DNA from: Oegoconia quadripuncta
Taxonomy: Eukaryota; Arthropoda; Insecta; Lepidoptera; Autostichidae
DNA: 64,000 bases
Reading direction: 5' to 3'
Assembly (NCBI GenBank): GCA_949316235.1
Contig: OX438751.1
Span: 2,028,413 to 2,092,412, forward strand
Under the pieces are notes generated by a model. That model worked only from the letters and a program-made list of their open reading frames with translations. It did no database searches and was not told where the DNA came from. Shown here in pieces: positions 42,251 through 53,049 of the stretch. The stretch's first letter is position 1, and each line of letters opens with the position of its first letter. Both the position numbers and the translations under genes were made by a program.

Positions 42251-42454
42251 TTTAATACCGCACAACCTGCCTATTTTAAATGTACTATCCTTATACCTAA
42301 AGGTGGCCTGGAAGAGATCGCTTTTAGTGATAATGTCGCCAAATTGTAATATCTGTTCTTACCACTTTTCACTTCTTGCTCATCTTCACTTAACATCAGG
42401 TGTGACTGAGGTCAAGTTTTAATATGTTGTGCATAAAAATAAATAAAAACTAGG

Positions 42455-43125
42455 AGCGTCGACGGCTCAGCAGTTAAGACGCGATCTCCCAATTTGGGAG
42501 GTCCGGGTTCGATTCCCAAGTGGGCCATGTACCAATGAGTTTTTTAATTTAATTTAATTTAATTTAATTTAATTTAATTTAATTTAATTTAATTTAATTT
42601 AATTTAATTTAATTTAATTTAATTTAATTTAATTTAATTTAATTTAATTTAATTTAATTTAATTTAATTTAATTTAATTTAATTTAATTTAATTTAATTT
42701 AATTTAATTTAATTTAATTTAATTTAATTTAATTTAATTTAATTTAATTTAATTTAATTTAATTTAATTTAATTTAATTTAATTTAATTTAATTTAATTT
42801 AATTTAATTTAATTTAATTTAATTTAATTTAATTTAATTTAATTTAATTTAATTTAATTTAATTTAATTTAATTTAATTTAATTTAATTTAATTTAATTT
42901 AATTTAATTTAATTTAATTTAATTTAATTTAATTTAATTGGATTTATCCGACTGCTCCTAAACGGTGAAATGAGAAAACATCCAATCATCGTTTGGAAAC
43001 CTGCATGCCGGAGAAGTCCCCCAACCCGCATTGGGCCAGCGTGGTGGACTACGGCCCATACTCCCTCATATACGAGGGAAGGCCTACATCCCTGCATTGG
43101 GATGTTTACGGGCTCATGATGATGA
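42455..43125 (+). repeat. tRNA-like SINE (family D) with expanded internal microsatellite
   Basis: 5' part GACGGCTCAGCAGTTAAGAC, GGTTCGATTCCCAAGTGGGC; 3' part GGAAACCTGCATGCCGGAGA, CATTGGGCCAGCGTGGTGGA, GGATGTTTACGGGCTCATGA. The (AATTT)n array sits exactly where copy 3728-4035 has only three units. Confidence 0.88.
42546..42939. repeat. (AATTT)n microsatellite, about 79 units
   Basis: Uninterrupted AATTT pentamers of about 394 bp inside the SINE. No variant units seen. Confidence 0.98.
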
Positions 43126-43154
43126 AAGACAAATTTGAATTAGACGGTAGTCAG

Positions 43155-43348
43155 ATACTTAATATTTCTTGACGTGTATGGCTACGACAGAATACAGCGC
43201 ATGCTGGTGGGTTACTTCAACGAAGCCGGAATCCTCGTATATCATCCTGCGAGCACAGCAGCTCACTATATCAAGGGAGCCTTCCTGATTGACTTGCTGG
43301 GCGCTTTACCAACTGAATATCTTCAGTCGGTACGAGAGAAAAATTCAG
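43155..43348 (+). CDS. Exon 21: repeat III S2 end, S2-S3 linker and S3
   Basis: Acceptor GTAGTCAG|, donor TTCAG|GTAAGG, phase 2 in and 1 out. YLIFLDVYGYDRIQRMLVGY completes S2; the linker reads GILVYHPASTAAHYIKGAF, matching G.L..dp..ia..Y; LIDLLGALPTEYL fits S3. The following intron (43349-47693) is almost filled by a 4-kb TIR transposon. Confidence 0.92.
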
Positions 43349-44304
43349 GTAAGGACCTCTTTTATGATGCAGCTACGTTTAAAAAACTTCGCTTAAAAAA
43401 CCTTTGCAAAGAGCATATTATAAATACATTCAAAAGAAATGAAAATGAGAAAGAAGCTTTTATTAAAAAATCTGAATTATAATTTTTTGTATCTAGTTCC
43501 ACACTAAGCAACTATAGGCTTGTGTTGCGGATACCAGATGGTTGATATCGCACGTTTAATAATAAAGCGAAATAAGTCAAAATATACTATTTTTAGGAAT
43601 TCACTGTTAAAGTTTTGAGTCTCCATGTAGCTGCATAATTTTGACGATTTTCACGTGTTTTGTCGTTATCTTTGTTTTTTTTTTGGTTTTAATCTTAAGT
43701 GGGACGTATAACAAATTTAATTCCATTGAAAATTTATAAAAATATCTGTAAATAAATTTAAAAAATCTTTTTTCTTCTAAAAGTTTTTACTTATCCCTGT
43801 TTATTACAAAAATAAATGCTAAATATTTGAAATCTTTTTAAACTAATACAAATTAATTCAGTTTAGTATTTATGAATAATAACATATGTTGGGTCCTTTA
43901 GTATTTAGTACACTTTATAGGTAAAATTGTAATAAAAATATCAAAATGTTTCGCAATGAACCCTTGTATTTTATAAATATAAAACAATATGGACAATAAA
44001 GTTTTATCAAAACAGCTTTTATTCATCAGTCTGAACGTTAGCTTACAATAGTAAAAAATAAAAATACTAACTTCTGTCTGGCATTACAATTTGTACTTGT
44101 TAATAAGTTTCGTAAACAACAATAATAATCAACTTAATATTAATCAGTCTATATAAGGTTTTATATCTTACTTGCACTTGGTAACTATAATTAGTAATTA
44201 AATATCAGTAACCAACAAATCAGTCTTGAGATTCTAATAGTAAAAAACAGTCTCATTTAAGTTCTGACTAAAAATAATACTCATTATAATGCATCTTGTT
44301 GTTG

Positions 44305-44540
44305 GTAGGTGGTAGGACATTTTAAATAGCCGCCTGGCTAGCTACCACCATCTCATCTAAATCTGCCGCCAAGCAACAATGTTAATAGCATTGTTGTGTT
44401 CCGGTTGTCAGAGATAAGATAGCCAGTCCCCCATATGTGTTGGGGTTTCCGGGTCAGTACGCTTCCACCTTCGACCTCATCTTCACTTAACATCAGGTGT
44501 GATTGAGGTCAAATACCAAGTCGTTGTGCATAAAAAAAAT
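44305..44540 (-). repeat. SINE family A, reverse, inside the 4-kb transposon
   Basis: AGCTACCACCATCTCATCTA, ATAGCATTGTTGTGTTCCGG, TTCCGGGTCAGTACGCTTCC and CACTTAACATCAGGTGTGAT in reverse order to the + copies. Confidence 0.88.
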
Positions 44541-44942
44541 CTACTCTGTAGATATTTTACAGTTAAGTTAATAAAAAATTTATAAAAAGTTAAAAAATTG
44601 AGTTATAAAAACTGGCGTAATAAGATGGAATACGACCTTTCCTGATTAACTCTTTCAAGTCCTTCTTTTTATTAGAGCTTAATTCCTGCTTTTATGTATG
44701 CTTTGTTCCTGCTTATTTCTATAGCGGCCTTCATCTTTCTGCGTTTATTCCACACATTTTCTTCCTTGTAGTTTTTCTCCTGATAAGAAGTCCTGAAGTA
44801 AAAAGTGAACAGATTTTCTTTTGTTACCTTCAACACTTTTATGTCATTCCAGTTGACATTTTGGCCGCTTTCATCCGCACCAAAATTAAAGCCCTATTCC
44901 TCTTGCAATAGTTTCCAATCCAGAAAACTTCCAAACGTTAGC

Positions 44943-45240
44943 TCATGGACATTGGAGGATTACTTTATTTCGAATTTGATACGTACGATTTACCGCTGTT
45001 ACGCAAACATTTGGCTTTAATTTAGCAGTGTCTCTCAGACGTTTACGGCTTTTCCGTACCTTTGTAGTTGAGGCTTTAGAGTCACAGGAATTCGATGATA
45101 ATGAATCGGAAGACTGAACGGAAAAGTTTCTTGGCTTCTTTTTGTTCAAATAATTAATTGTATGCACATAATTGGGATCAGCATCGCTTAAATCTACGTC
45201 GCTCTCGTCAATATATACAGGTGAAATCGAATAAATTAGA
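44943..45240 (-). pseudogene. Transposon-encoded basic region with D-A-D-P-N-Y motif
   Basis: The - strand reads PVYIDESDVDLSDADPNYVH, then a serine-rich stretch and KVRKSRKRLRDTAKLKPNV. The acidic D-x-D-P-N-Y plus R-K-R-x-R-x-x-x-K arrangement resembles the N-terminal part of proteins encoded by certain insect TIR transposons. The frame stops soon after, so the remainder of the protein is missing. Family not named. Confidence 0.5.
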
Positions 45241-45339
45241 TTTGTATTACATTTTCTAAATGCCGATTAATCAGGGATTGCATTCTGAAATATATGTGAA
45301 AGTAAACAAGTAAATTATAAATTGTACATGAAATAGTCC

Positions 45340-45405
45340 GCTGTAATTACCAGTTTTTGTTCAGGAGGTGGAATATTCTCAATAGAACTTGTTACAGCCT
45401 GAAAA
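45340..45405 (-). pseudogene. Transposon exon-like module, copy 1
   Basis: - strand reads AVTSSIENIPPPEQKL between an AG and a GT (CTG|GTAATT). It closely parallels the end of the next block (IENAPPFEQQL), so the module appears duplicated. Confidence 0.5.
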
Positions 45406-45569
45406 ATATAATAAGGTAAGAATTTGCTTTGAAGTTGTAAGTAACTTTGTAGTTGTAGTAGTTATTTACCTAGCTGTAAAATAAGTAGTAGTAGTAAATA
45501 GTTGTTGTTTATGTATGTGTTTGAGTTGAATTATATGATTCTAATTAATTTTGGTAGATAACAAGAGTT

Positions 45570-45850
45570 TGTTGTAATGACCAGTTGCTGTTCAAATGGT
45601 GGAGCATTCTCAATAAAATCATTAATGTAATTTTTATTAGGAGGATTGGTTTTCTTTTGGAGATCTTGGTCGGACTCGTCAAAATTTTCAGAAGAAGAAT
45701 CAGAATAAGGAATTGAAAAATTTAGAGGAGTTCTTTCTCTTGACTCATCGTTAACTTTTCGTATCTCGTTTTTATTAGTATCCACAGAAAAAAGTCCGAT
45801 CCAAGTTCCGATACCTTCTTTATCTATGTATGCAGATTTGTCACCATTCT
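45570..45850 (-). pseudogene. Transposon exon-like module, copy 2
   Basis: - strand reads NGDKSAYIDKEGIGTWIGLF, then PYSDSSSENFDESDQDLQKK and NDFIENAPPFEQQL before CTG|GTCATT. Acidic and serine-rich; an AG sits at its start (TTTCAG). No known domain. Confidence 0.5.
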
Positions 45851-46123
45851 GAAAGTAACAGGTGAGTACAATAAAAAATTGATAGTTTAAATACAATAAT
45901 AAGTAATTAGGTACCTATAACTATTAACAGATACTAACTGTGGTTATTTTCCAGAAGAAGCGCGGAGGAGTATCTTCTATTTTTTTTTATGGTTAACTGG
46001 ATACGCGTTTGACCACAATCTCACCTGATGGGAAGTGACGATGTGGCCGAAGGAAGCACGTGATCTCAGTAGATGCCTATTCACCCTGCTCTTGAAGATG
46101 CCAAGGTTGTAGGATTCAGGATA

Positions 46124-46350
46124 TCATTCTAGGATATCATTATCATCATCAGATACTTCGTTGTTAAGTGGCTTAGATAAATTTTGTTTGGACTTATATA
46201 AGTCAGTCGATTCATCAGAATCAGGGGATTGGCCTTTGTGGTGTTCCTTGTCCTGATCCGATTTACCGTTGAAGGACGAGTTTGAATACGATGTTCCAGC
46301 TGAAGATGAGCAAGGTAACGAATTTATTACCTGCTGTTTCATAATGGTTC
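46124..46350 (-). pseudogene. Transposon exon-like module, acidic
   Basis: - strand reads SSAGTSYSNSSFNGKSDQDK and GQSPDSDESTDLYKSKQNLS and ends DDDNDILE with a stop. Composition like the other blocks of this element. Confidence 0.4.
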
Positions 46351-46694
46351 CGTAAACCCTAAAATAACATGAAATCACTATGAAGTTCCATATAATAATT
46401 TAGCTACTACTTTCCAGCTATTAAGTATAATAAAAGTTTTCTAATATACCCACCACTTTTACTTTACCCCCCACTTTTTCAACGGGGTCGGATATTCGTC
46501 GTGTTTCTATACCCTTAGATGATGACGACGAAGATGAGCTACGTGAAGACCTTCCACGTTTTAGATTATCTGCTGTTTCATAATCGTTCCGTAAACTCTA
46601 GATTAACATTAAATCACTATGAAATTCAATATAATAAATAATTAGCTACTACTTTCCAGCTAAGCTATGCTAAACTGGAAAGTAGTAGCTAAAA

Positions 46695-46842
46695 CTTTTT
46701 CTAATCTGAAATATAAATCTAATTCTTTATCCACCTCTTTTTCAATGGGATCGGAATTTCGTCGTATTTCTTTACATTCGTCATCACTGCGACCCAGTGC
46801 CACAAGATTGTGGCACCTTTGCTTCCTCGCAGACTCCGTCAT
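46695..46842 (-). pseudogene. Probable first coding block of the transposon
   Basis: - strand starts MTESARKQRCHNLVALGRSD and continues through an acidic-basic helix KEVDKELDLYFRLEK. It is the 5'-most block and about 700 bp inside the right TIR, which suits a start. Not recognised as a known domain. Confidence 0.45.
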
Positions 46843-47693
46843 TTTGAGTCCGATCTCACAATACCTAGCTATAATTTTAAGAGATAGGTATTCAGATTAT
46901 TATTATTGATATCGAAATAAATAAAACAAAGTTTTAATAATAGACTGAAATAATTTTTACAATAATTTTATACATTCGGATCGTTTAAATAATGAACAGA
47001 AATAAACAGAAATGTTATATAAATATGTATATTTTTTTTATAATAAAGTGTCGTAACACAAATTGTTCCCCAAACTTAAGTAGAAATTTAGAAGTAAACC
47101 GCAATAATACACAAATTTCGTATAAAAATCAAAAATGATTTGAAATTAAACTGAAATAAGTCCAAACAATACATGGCGAATTGGGTCTTTGTTTTCAAGT
47201 AAAGTGAAATCAAACTGAAAAAGTCTGTTTAAGACAAAATAATACTAAAATATTCTTACCTGCGTTTGTACCTACACAGAATTATTTCGTCTCACTACTC
47301 TATTATTATAACAAATTAACGTCCACCTCACATTGTGGTCGGGGCGGCACTAAATATTTCACTATCGCACAAAGCACTTTGACGCGCGCTTTTGTGTAAG
47401 AGAGACGGGTGATCCAACAAATCCGACATTTTGCTATAGTTTGCGTAGCGATTGATTGCACACATTCTTCGTGTTCAGTTAGTCCGTTTTATTACAAAAA
47501 GTTCAATTCTTAAAATTTTGACTTATTTCGCTTTATTATTAAACGTGCGATATATACATAAATACAACAACTCAATCAATTATTATTTGTAATGTATGTG
47601 TGTTCGCTAAATGGATCAAATAAAGTTTTTTATTCTTATCCTTATCTTTTCTGAATGACTACATCGAATGAACTGGAATTTATATTCTTACAG

Positions 47694-47826
47694 CTGAAGG
47701 TTCATACGCAGTTGTGAGTGGAACGAGGCAGTATCTGATGCTGAATCGTTTGCTCCAGCTGTACCGTGTGCCTGGGGCTATGGACATCCTCTCCAACTAC
47801 ACCTCGAGAGAGGATATCATACTGGT
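47694..47826 (+). CDS. Exon 22: repeat III S4
   Basis: Acceptor ATTCTTACAG|, donor CTGGT|GTTAGT, chosen because exon 23 needs phase 2. RQYLMLNRLLQLYRVPGAMD is S4 but with only two or three well-spaced arginines, fewer than repeats II and IV. The frame stays open past the donor to 47968, which is intron read-through. Confidence 0.87.
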
Positions 47827-48167
47827 GTTAGTACCTATCTCTTCTGTAATCGCCATCCTCGTCTGTCTGTTTCTTAGTTTCATTGTTCTAAACTACGCAT
47901 TGGAAATTAATATGATTTTCACTCTCATTATCAGTGAATCTTTAATTGTATTGTCAACAGCTTTATAATATTATATTATCATACTTAAACTGTACTATTC
48001 GGGAAGCCAGAAATAGTTATCCACAGAATTTTAAACAGAAAATAACAATAAATGGTCCTTTTTTTTATTTAAAACGTTTTACATGAATATACTAATCCCG
48101 CCAGTCGTAGATCAATCTCCGGCCGACGCGTACGTCGATGATGATTTTGAAAACAAAAGAACTACAT

Positions 48168-48720
48168 TTTTTTTATATGAGAGGGCGGCAAACGAGCATG
48201 CGGGTCACCAAAAGGGTCACAGATGCGTTGCCGGCCTTTGCGGAAGGTGTAGGTTCGTTTCTTGAAGGTTCCAATGTCGTACTCGTTCGGGAATACCGTT
48301 GCCGGAAGTCCGTTCCACAGGGTGGGTGTACGTGGTAAGAAGTTTCTTGAGAAACGTACAGTGGTAGACTTCCACTCATCCAGGTGATGTGGATGGAAAT
48401 TTAATTTCCGGCGAGAAGTGTATCGGTTAAATTGAGCAGCGGGTATTAGCTCGAACAGTTCTTCAGAACACTCCCCATGAAATATGCGCTAGAGAATGCA
48501 GAGGGACGCGACGCCACGCCTCTTCGCAACGCCAGGGGATCCAGTCGGTAAATGAGACTCTCTTGGCCGACAATTCGGACTGCGCGACGTTGAACGCGGT
48601 CAAAAGGAAGAAGCTGGTACTGAGGTGCCCCAGGCCATAGGTGAGAACAATACTCCACGTGCGGCCGAACTTGCGCCTTATAAAGTTGGAGGCGGTGAGC
48701 CGGCGTGAAGTAACGAACTA
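48168..48720 (-). pseudogene. CR1-type LINE 3' fragment, antisense
   Basis: The - strand at 48446-48658 gives MEYCSHLWPGAPQYQLLPFD, RVQRRAVRIVG and LDPLALRRGVAS, typical of the end of a CR1-like reverse transcriptase. The 3' part ends in the tail ATATGAGAGGGCGGCAAACG on +. 5'-truncated within the thumb. Confidence 0.9.
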
Positions 48721-48795
48721 CTTATGCCAATAACTTCCATTTCACCTTACTACTTACCTAATATTTTTTTCCTTACGGTAAAAAACTCATCCGGT
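48721..48795 (-). repeat. TIR module copy
   Basis: ATGCCAATAACTTCCATTTC and TTTTTCCTTACGGTAAAAAA CTCATCCGGTATA: the right arm of the 1635-2998 element, complete to its tip. Confidence 0.85.
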
Positions 48796-49134
48796 ATAAA
48801 ATACATAAAAATATATTATTCTGCCGATTGTACATGTAAAATAATTTTCAAATCATCTGGAGAACTAGATGTGGCAATGCAGGATAAAGTGCGTAATGGC
48901 GGAAATATTACGTCCCCAATGACGACGGGCACCATTTAATGGTGACGCTGGATATTTGTTTTCGCATCTGCCACACTAATAAAGTCTTGCACTGACGGCC
49001 CCACCAGTTGCGGACATTTTTTACTACTTGCCCTAAATGTGGCAAAGAAATGGTCACACTCAGAGGTGGCCAGTTGTACAACCACCATATAATATTTGTG
49101 GTATAATTTCTTATAATCTTAAAGTTCCTGACCT

Positions 49135-49236
49135 GTAGTAGTTAAAAAAAGAAAAATTGCATGTTGACTTTCAATAAGTGATATTTTTGTATCCTACATT
49201 GAATAAAATATTTTTGATTTTGATTTTGATTTTGAA
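49135..49236 (+). repeat. 100-bp 3'-end copy of the 20-kb LINE
   Basis: GCATGTTGACTTTCAATAAG TGATATTTTTGTATCCTACA to a TTTTGA-type tail is the complement of 19630-19735. A severely 5'-truncated copy with the same hexamer tail. Confidence 0.9.
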
Positions 49237-49447
49237 GGATAGAGTACCCTTCAGTAAAATAATGAAAATGTTTTCCGACCATTCTGTAGTTTGCTTTAGG
49301 TATAGTATAGCTGTACCGTATAGGTTGAAAGAGAAAATAAAAACACTCTGGAAATTAGTAAGATCACTATAATGATTATAATTGCGTAAATTAAATGCAG
49401 AGCTCTTGTTTTGGTGTACGTTGAACAGTCAGTATGCAATGGCAGAC

Positions 49448-49733
49448 AATGGTGTTGATTCAGATTTACACCAACTAAACTAAAACCAGTTTTAATGTAA
49501 TAGTGTCTCTTTCTCCCTGGAACAGTACGATGCAACGGCACCACTCCAAAACTAGTTTTAGTTTAGTTGGTGTACATCCGAATCGACACCAATGGTGTTG
49601 ATTCGGATTTACACCAACTAAACTAAAACCAGTTTTAAAGTAGTAGTGTCTCTTTCTCCCTGGAACAGTACGATGCGACGGCACCACTCCAAAACTGGTT
49701 TTAGTTTAGTTGGTGTACATCCGAATCGACACC
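49448..49733. mobile_element. Two tandem copies of a 142-bp foldback MITE
   Basis: Each unit runs TGGTGTTGATTCGGATTTAC to its inverse ACATCCGAATCGACACCA with ACCAACTAAACTAAAACCAG arms of about 45 bp and a shared centre GTGTCTCTTTCTCCCTGGAA. The copies (49448-49590 and 49591-49733) abut. Confidence 0.92.
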
Positions 49734-50003
49734 AGTGTATAGCGTGTGTACCTACCGGCCAATAGCAGACTCATACGTCATGCGTGAGGATGTGTGAATG
49801 TGTGAGTGCCCAATAGGGGAGGGGCGAGGGGACCTGTACAGTATTATATGCATGTGTATGTGCAGTAAAGTTGTCTGTCGAATTTAGTAGTAGTGGTTCT
49901 TACCACTTCTTCTTAGCGAGTCGATAGCAAGAATACCTATCATAGATGATTACCACTATTGATGATGAAATGCTTGTAGTTTTATCAATTTTCTTTTTCG
50001 CAG

Positions 50004-50164
50004 AATAAAAGCCATCCCCCTGTTTATGGTGTTAATTAACGTGCTGACTTCACTATTGATCTTCTATTCTGTCGAGATACATGAACCGGTTGGGAATGTG
50101 CCCTGGCAAATTATACCACATAACGATCCAGGTGGATCCTGGCTACATTTATTTCAAAATGCAT
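50004..50164 (+). CDS. Exon 23: repeat III S5 and turret
   Basis: Acceptor CTTTTTCGCAG|, strong donor GCAT|GTAAGT, phase 2 in and 1 out. IPLFMVLINVLTSLLIFYSV is S5, followed by a long turret with HNDPGGSWLHLFQNA. The phase-1 intron just after G-S-W-L matches the exon 31/32 junction after S-S-W-L in repeat IV. Confidence 0.9.
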
Positions 50165-50384
50165 GTAAGTTTGATTTTTTTGATATTTCCCCTTGTGCAG
50201 ATTGTTTCTAATCCCAACAAATATGGCAACTAATAATAAATGCGATAGTCTAGCTAATAATAGATGCGATTCACTGCATTTATAACCGCCTCCGTGGCTA
50301 AAATTTTTTAGCTTAAACGATTATAATGAAGTTATCCACGCTAACGCAGTCGGTGGCCAACAGCAACGCAAAAATAGGGGTGTT

Positions 50385-50490
50385 ATAATTTTGAATCCTT
50401 GTTAAGTGTAGTGGATAGAAAGCCTGACTGCTATACCAAAAGGTCACGGGTTCGAATCCCGCTAGGGGCATGTTTGTATGATGAATACGG
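50385..50490 (+). repeat. tRNA-like SINE (family C) 5' part
   Basis: TAGTGGATAGAAAGCCTGAC, CAAAAGGTCACGGGTTCGAA and TCCCGCTAGGGGCATG. tRNA-like boxes but SINE body; not a tRNA gene. Confidence 0.75.
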
Positions 50491-51369
50491 AGTATAGAAC
50501 AATTGTGGTTACATTTAGCGATTAAACATAATCCAGGTAAACGGCGAATTAATAGCGATTAAAGTTAAACGTTTCAGTGGGCCGACTGCAGTGGCGTACC
50601 TAGGGTTACAAAATAGATGTGGCAATGCAGGATACAGAGCGTAATGGCGGAAATATTCCCAAGGTCCCCAATGATGACGGCGCCATTAGTGGCGACGCTG
50701 GAAATTTGTTTTCACACGCTAATAAAGTCTTACACAGTTGGCAACATTTTTTCCTATCTATCCTAAATATGGCAAACAAATGGTCACAACCATAGATGGC
50801 CAGTGGTACCACCACCACCATGTAATATTTCTGGTGTAACTTCCTCTAATCTTGAAGTTCCTGTTTGAAAGTGTAGCAAGCAAGTTTCGGTTACATAAAA
50901 ATATATTATTGCAGGATAAAGTGCGTAATGGCGAAAATATGCGACGCTGGATATTTGTTTTCGTATCTGCCAAACTAAGACAGCCCCGTCAGTTGGGGAC
51001 ATTTTTTCCTACTTGCCCTAAATGTGGCAAACAAATGGTCACATTCATGGATGGATAGTGGTACCACCACCACCATGTAATATTTGTGGGGTAACTTCCT
51101 CTAATATTGAAGTTCCCTGATTTTTTGTAGCAAGCAAGTTTCGGTATTTATAACTTTCCAAGTTGTCTTTACTAAGTTCGCGCTATTCTTTATTTTATTA
51201 TTTATAAAATACATAATAGTAGCAACAAGCCCGACAATGTTTTTGTGGTTTTTACACAGCTAGGGAAATTTGATAGATAACTAAGCAAGACGTTTCAGTT
51301 TGACAATTGCGAATATTTAAATCAAAGTTTTCCTATACCTACTTTTTGTATAGTTAATCATCCTGATCG

Positions 51370-51885
51370 AGTATTAATAAGGCAAGCCGGGCTTTGGGCT
51401 TATATGAAGGTACTGCCACTGTACTCCTGTAGGTCGTATATTCGATGCCGTGAAATGAATAATGTCAATACAAAGAGCAAAAATCAATTAGCTGTACCTT
51501 TTAGTAGACTTAGTAAAGTTAGTAAGTCATTCAGAGGTCAATGTGTGCGCTTCTACAACAAGGTTCCCATGGATATACGGAAACTTCCGCTTAATAAATT
51601 TAAACTTATTATAAAACAAAAATTTTGTAAAAAGGGATATTACAAAATTTCAGACCACATTAATGATAGTAATCCATGGGAATAAACGGCTGCTCTACAC
51701 GATGTATAAAAATTGTTGTAACCTTTCTTGATTGTAAATGATTGATTGAAAAGAGACAAACCCTCTGAGTTTCTCGCTAGCTCTTCTCAGTAGTGGTCGC
51801 GTTCCGAGCTAGTGGTAATTTAAAAAACAAATGACGTTCATAAGTGCATATTGTATTGCCTACATGAATAAATGATTTTCATTTT
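51370..51885 (+). pseudogene. LINE 3' fragment, sense
   Basis: 51460-51685 encodes FSRLSKVSKSFRGQCVRFYN, KVPMDIRKLPLNKFKLIIKQ and YYKISDHINDSNPWE with a stop; the 3' UTR follows (GAGTTTCTCGCTAGCTCTTC). Confidence 0.88.
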
Positions 51886-52112
51886 TCATATCTCTCTCTT
51901 CTATTTAAGAGCTGTGCTCTTGTCGGTGGAGTCCTTTCCACACTTCTCTACATTCCGCCTTTTCTTTGATTTTTTTATGCACAACGGGTTTGCACTTGAC
52001 CTCAATCACACCTGATGTTAAGTGAAGATGAGGCCGAAGGTGGAAGCGTGCCTACATGAATAAATGATTTTCATTTCATTTCATTTCGTTTCATTATTCT
52101 TTATCTCCCCAG

Positions 52113-52259
52113 TCCGATTCAACATGACTGAAACTCCTACCAATCTCCTCCTCACGGTTTACTTCTGGGTGGTGTATGAGACCACGACAACTGGGTACAA
52201 CACGTTCAGGGGCAGCAACTTGAATATTGTGATGGTACTCTTCTTAGGAATGGCTGCCG
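52113..52259 (+). CDS. Exon 24: repeat III pore helix, filter and start of S6
   Basis: Acceptor TTATCTCCCCAG|, donor GCCG|GTAAGT, phase 1 in and out. TVYFWVVYETTTTGYNTFRG aligns to the pore helix and filter; TTTGYN keeps the GY of K+ channels but has Asn for the second Gly. A possible glycosylation site NMT precedes it. NIVMVLFLGMAA starts S6. Confidence 0.92.
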
Positions 52260-52289
52260 GTAAGTTACTCCTTTTTTTGCAACAAAACC

Positions 52290-52515
52290 TTCTTTTCAAT
52301 TTTAAAGATATAAAACAGAAACTTATTAAGAAAGCATATTATTAAAATATTAACCAGCCCGTTTGCATAGCTAGGCTATTTCACAATTAATAATGAAATA
52401 TTATATATAATATAAAATAATAATTTTGTAATATAAAAACCTTTTTTTAAAAGAGCGACCTCTCGAGTTTCTTGCTTGTTCTTCTCAGGGGAAAATTGCC
52501 GTTTGACCAAGCGGT
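52290..52515 (+). pseudogene. LINE 3' fragment, sense, right after exon 24
   Basis: 52295-52345 encodes the last residues (FNFKDIKQKLIKKAYY), then AACCAGCCCGTTTGCATAGC and TTCTTGCTTGTTCTTCTCAG of the 3' UTR. Starts about 30 bases after the exon 24 donor. Confidence 0.85.
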
Positions 52516-52524
52516 AATAAGTAC

Positions 52525-52833
52525 TAATACAAGTCTTGAGGCTGTATCACCCGAGATGCGTCTTAAGAAGTTGACGCTATCTCAAGCTCCGTGCTAATTT
52601 ATAAACCAATCTTGAGGTCTACTCAACTGAGATCACTTCTCAAGTAGTTGCCTCACCGGTGAATGAATGATAGTCTTCAGTTTCGTTTATTAATACGCGC
52701 ACCTCTCAAGTGAGTACTGCTTGAGTATGCACATGCTTTTCAAGTCTCAAGTTAGGTTTATTAATCAACACGTTTACTTGAGACCGGTCACAAGACTGTT
52801 CTCAATCTTGAGAATGGTTTATTAATACGGGCC
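52525..52833 (-). mobile_element. MITE, reverse copy of an inverted pair
   Basis: CAAGTCTTGAGGCTGTATCA to TCTTGAGAATGGTTTATTAA TACGGGC. The complement of 55472-55774. Confidence 0.88.
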
Positions 52834-53049
52834 TGAATAATGTAACTTGATTACGTAACTTACCTACAGAGAAGAACAAAATACGAGAGTCCCGAGGTGC
52901 GCTCGGATACGTACACATAACCTTTATCCAGAGGTATTGCGTTCGGATAGGAATTAAATACTGAATATGAAATTTACTTAAATTTATGGTAAACACCGGA
53001 CACAGTCATATTGCCTAAACTCTGGAATTCTATGGGGGAGGCCTATATT

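Larger units (their letters stand above)
43551..47555 (-). mobile_element. 4-kb TIR DNA transposon, decayed
   Basis: 43551-43590 (CGCACGTTTAATAATAAAGC GAAATAAGTC AAAAT) is inverted at 47515-47555 (ATTTTGACTTATTTCGC, TTTATTATTAAACGTGCG). Flanks are ATAT on both sides. The - strand carries an exon-like series of acidic/serine-rich coding blocks (45 to 46.8 kb) ending in a basic motif, but no visible catalytic core. A SINE A (44305-44540) and a reverse LINE tail (45972-46110) have inserted later. It fills the intron between exons 21 and 22. Confidence 0.75.
48870..51130 (+). repeat. Three copies of a 230-280 bp repeat
   Basis: 48870-49140, 50610-50873 and 50905-51130 share GGCAATGCAGGATA, GCGTAATGGCGGAAATATT, GGCAAACAAATGGTCACA, CCACCACCATGTAATATTT and CTAATCTTGAAGTTCCTG. 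The last two are almost adjacent. Exon 23 (50004-50164) lies between the first and second and is not part of the repeat. Confidence 0.85.

Noticed and set aside
45972..46110. Possible exon of the 4-kb transposon
   Set aside because: It is a later reverse LINE-tail insertion (TCACCTGATGGGAAGTGACG).
47825..47968. Open frame continuing past exon 22
   Set aside because: Hydrophobic read-through of the intron; exon 23 joins exactly in phase at 47826 and supplies S5.
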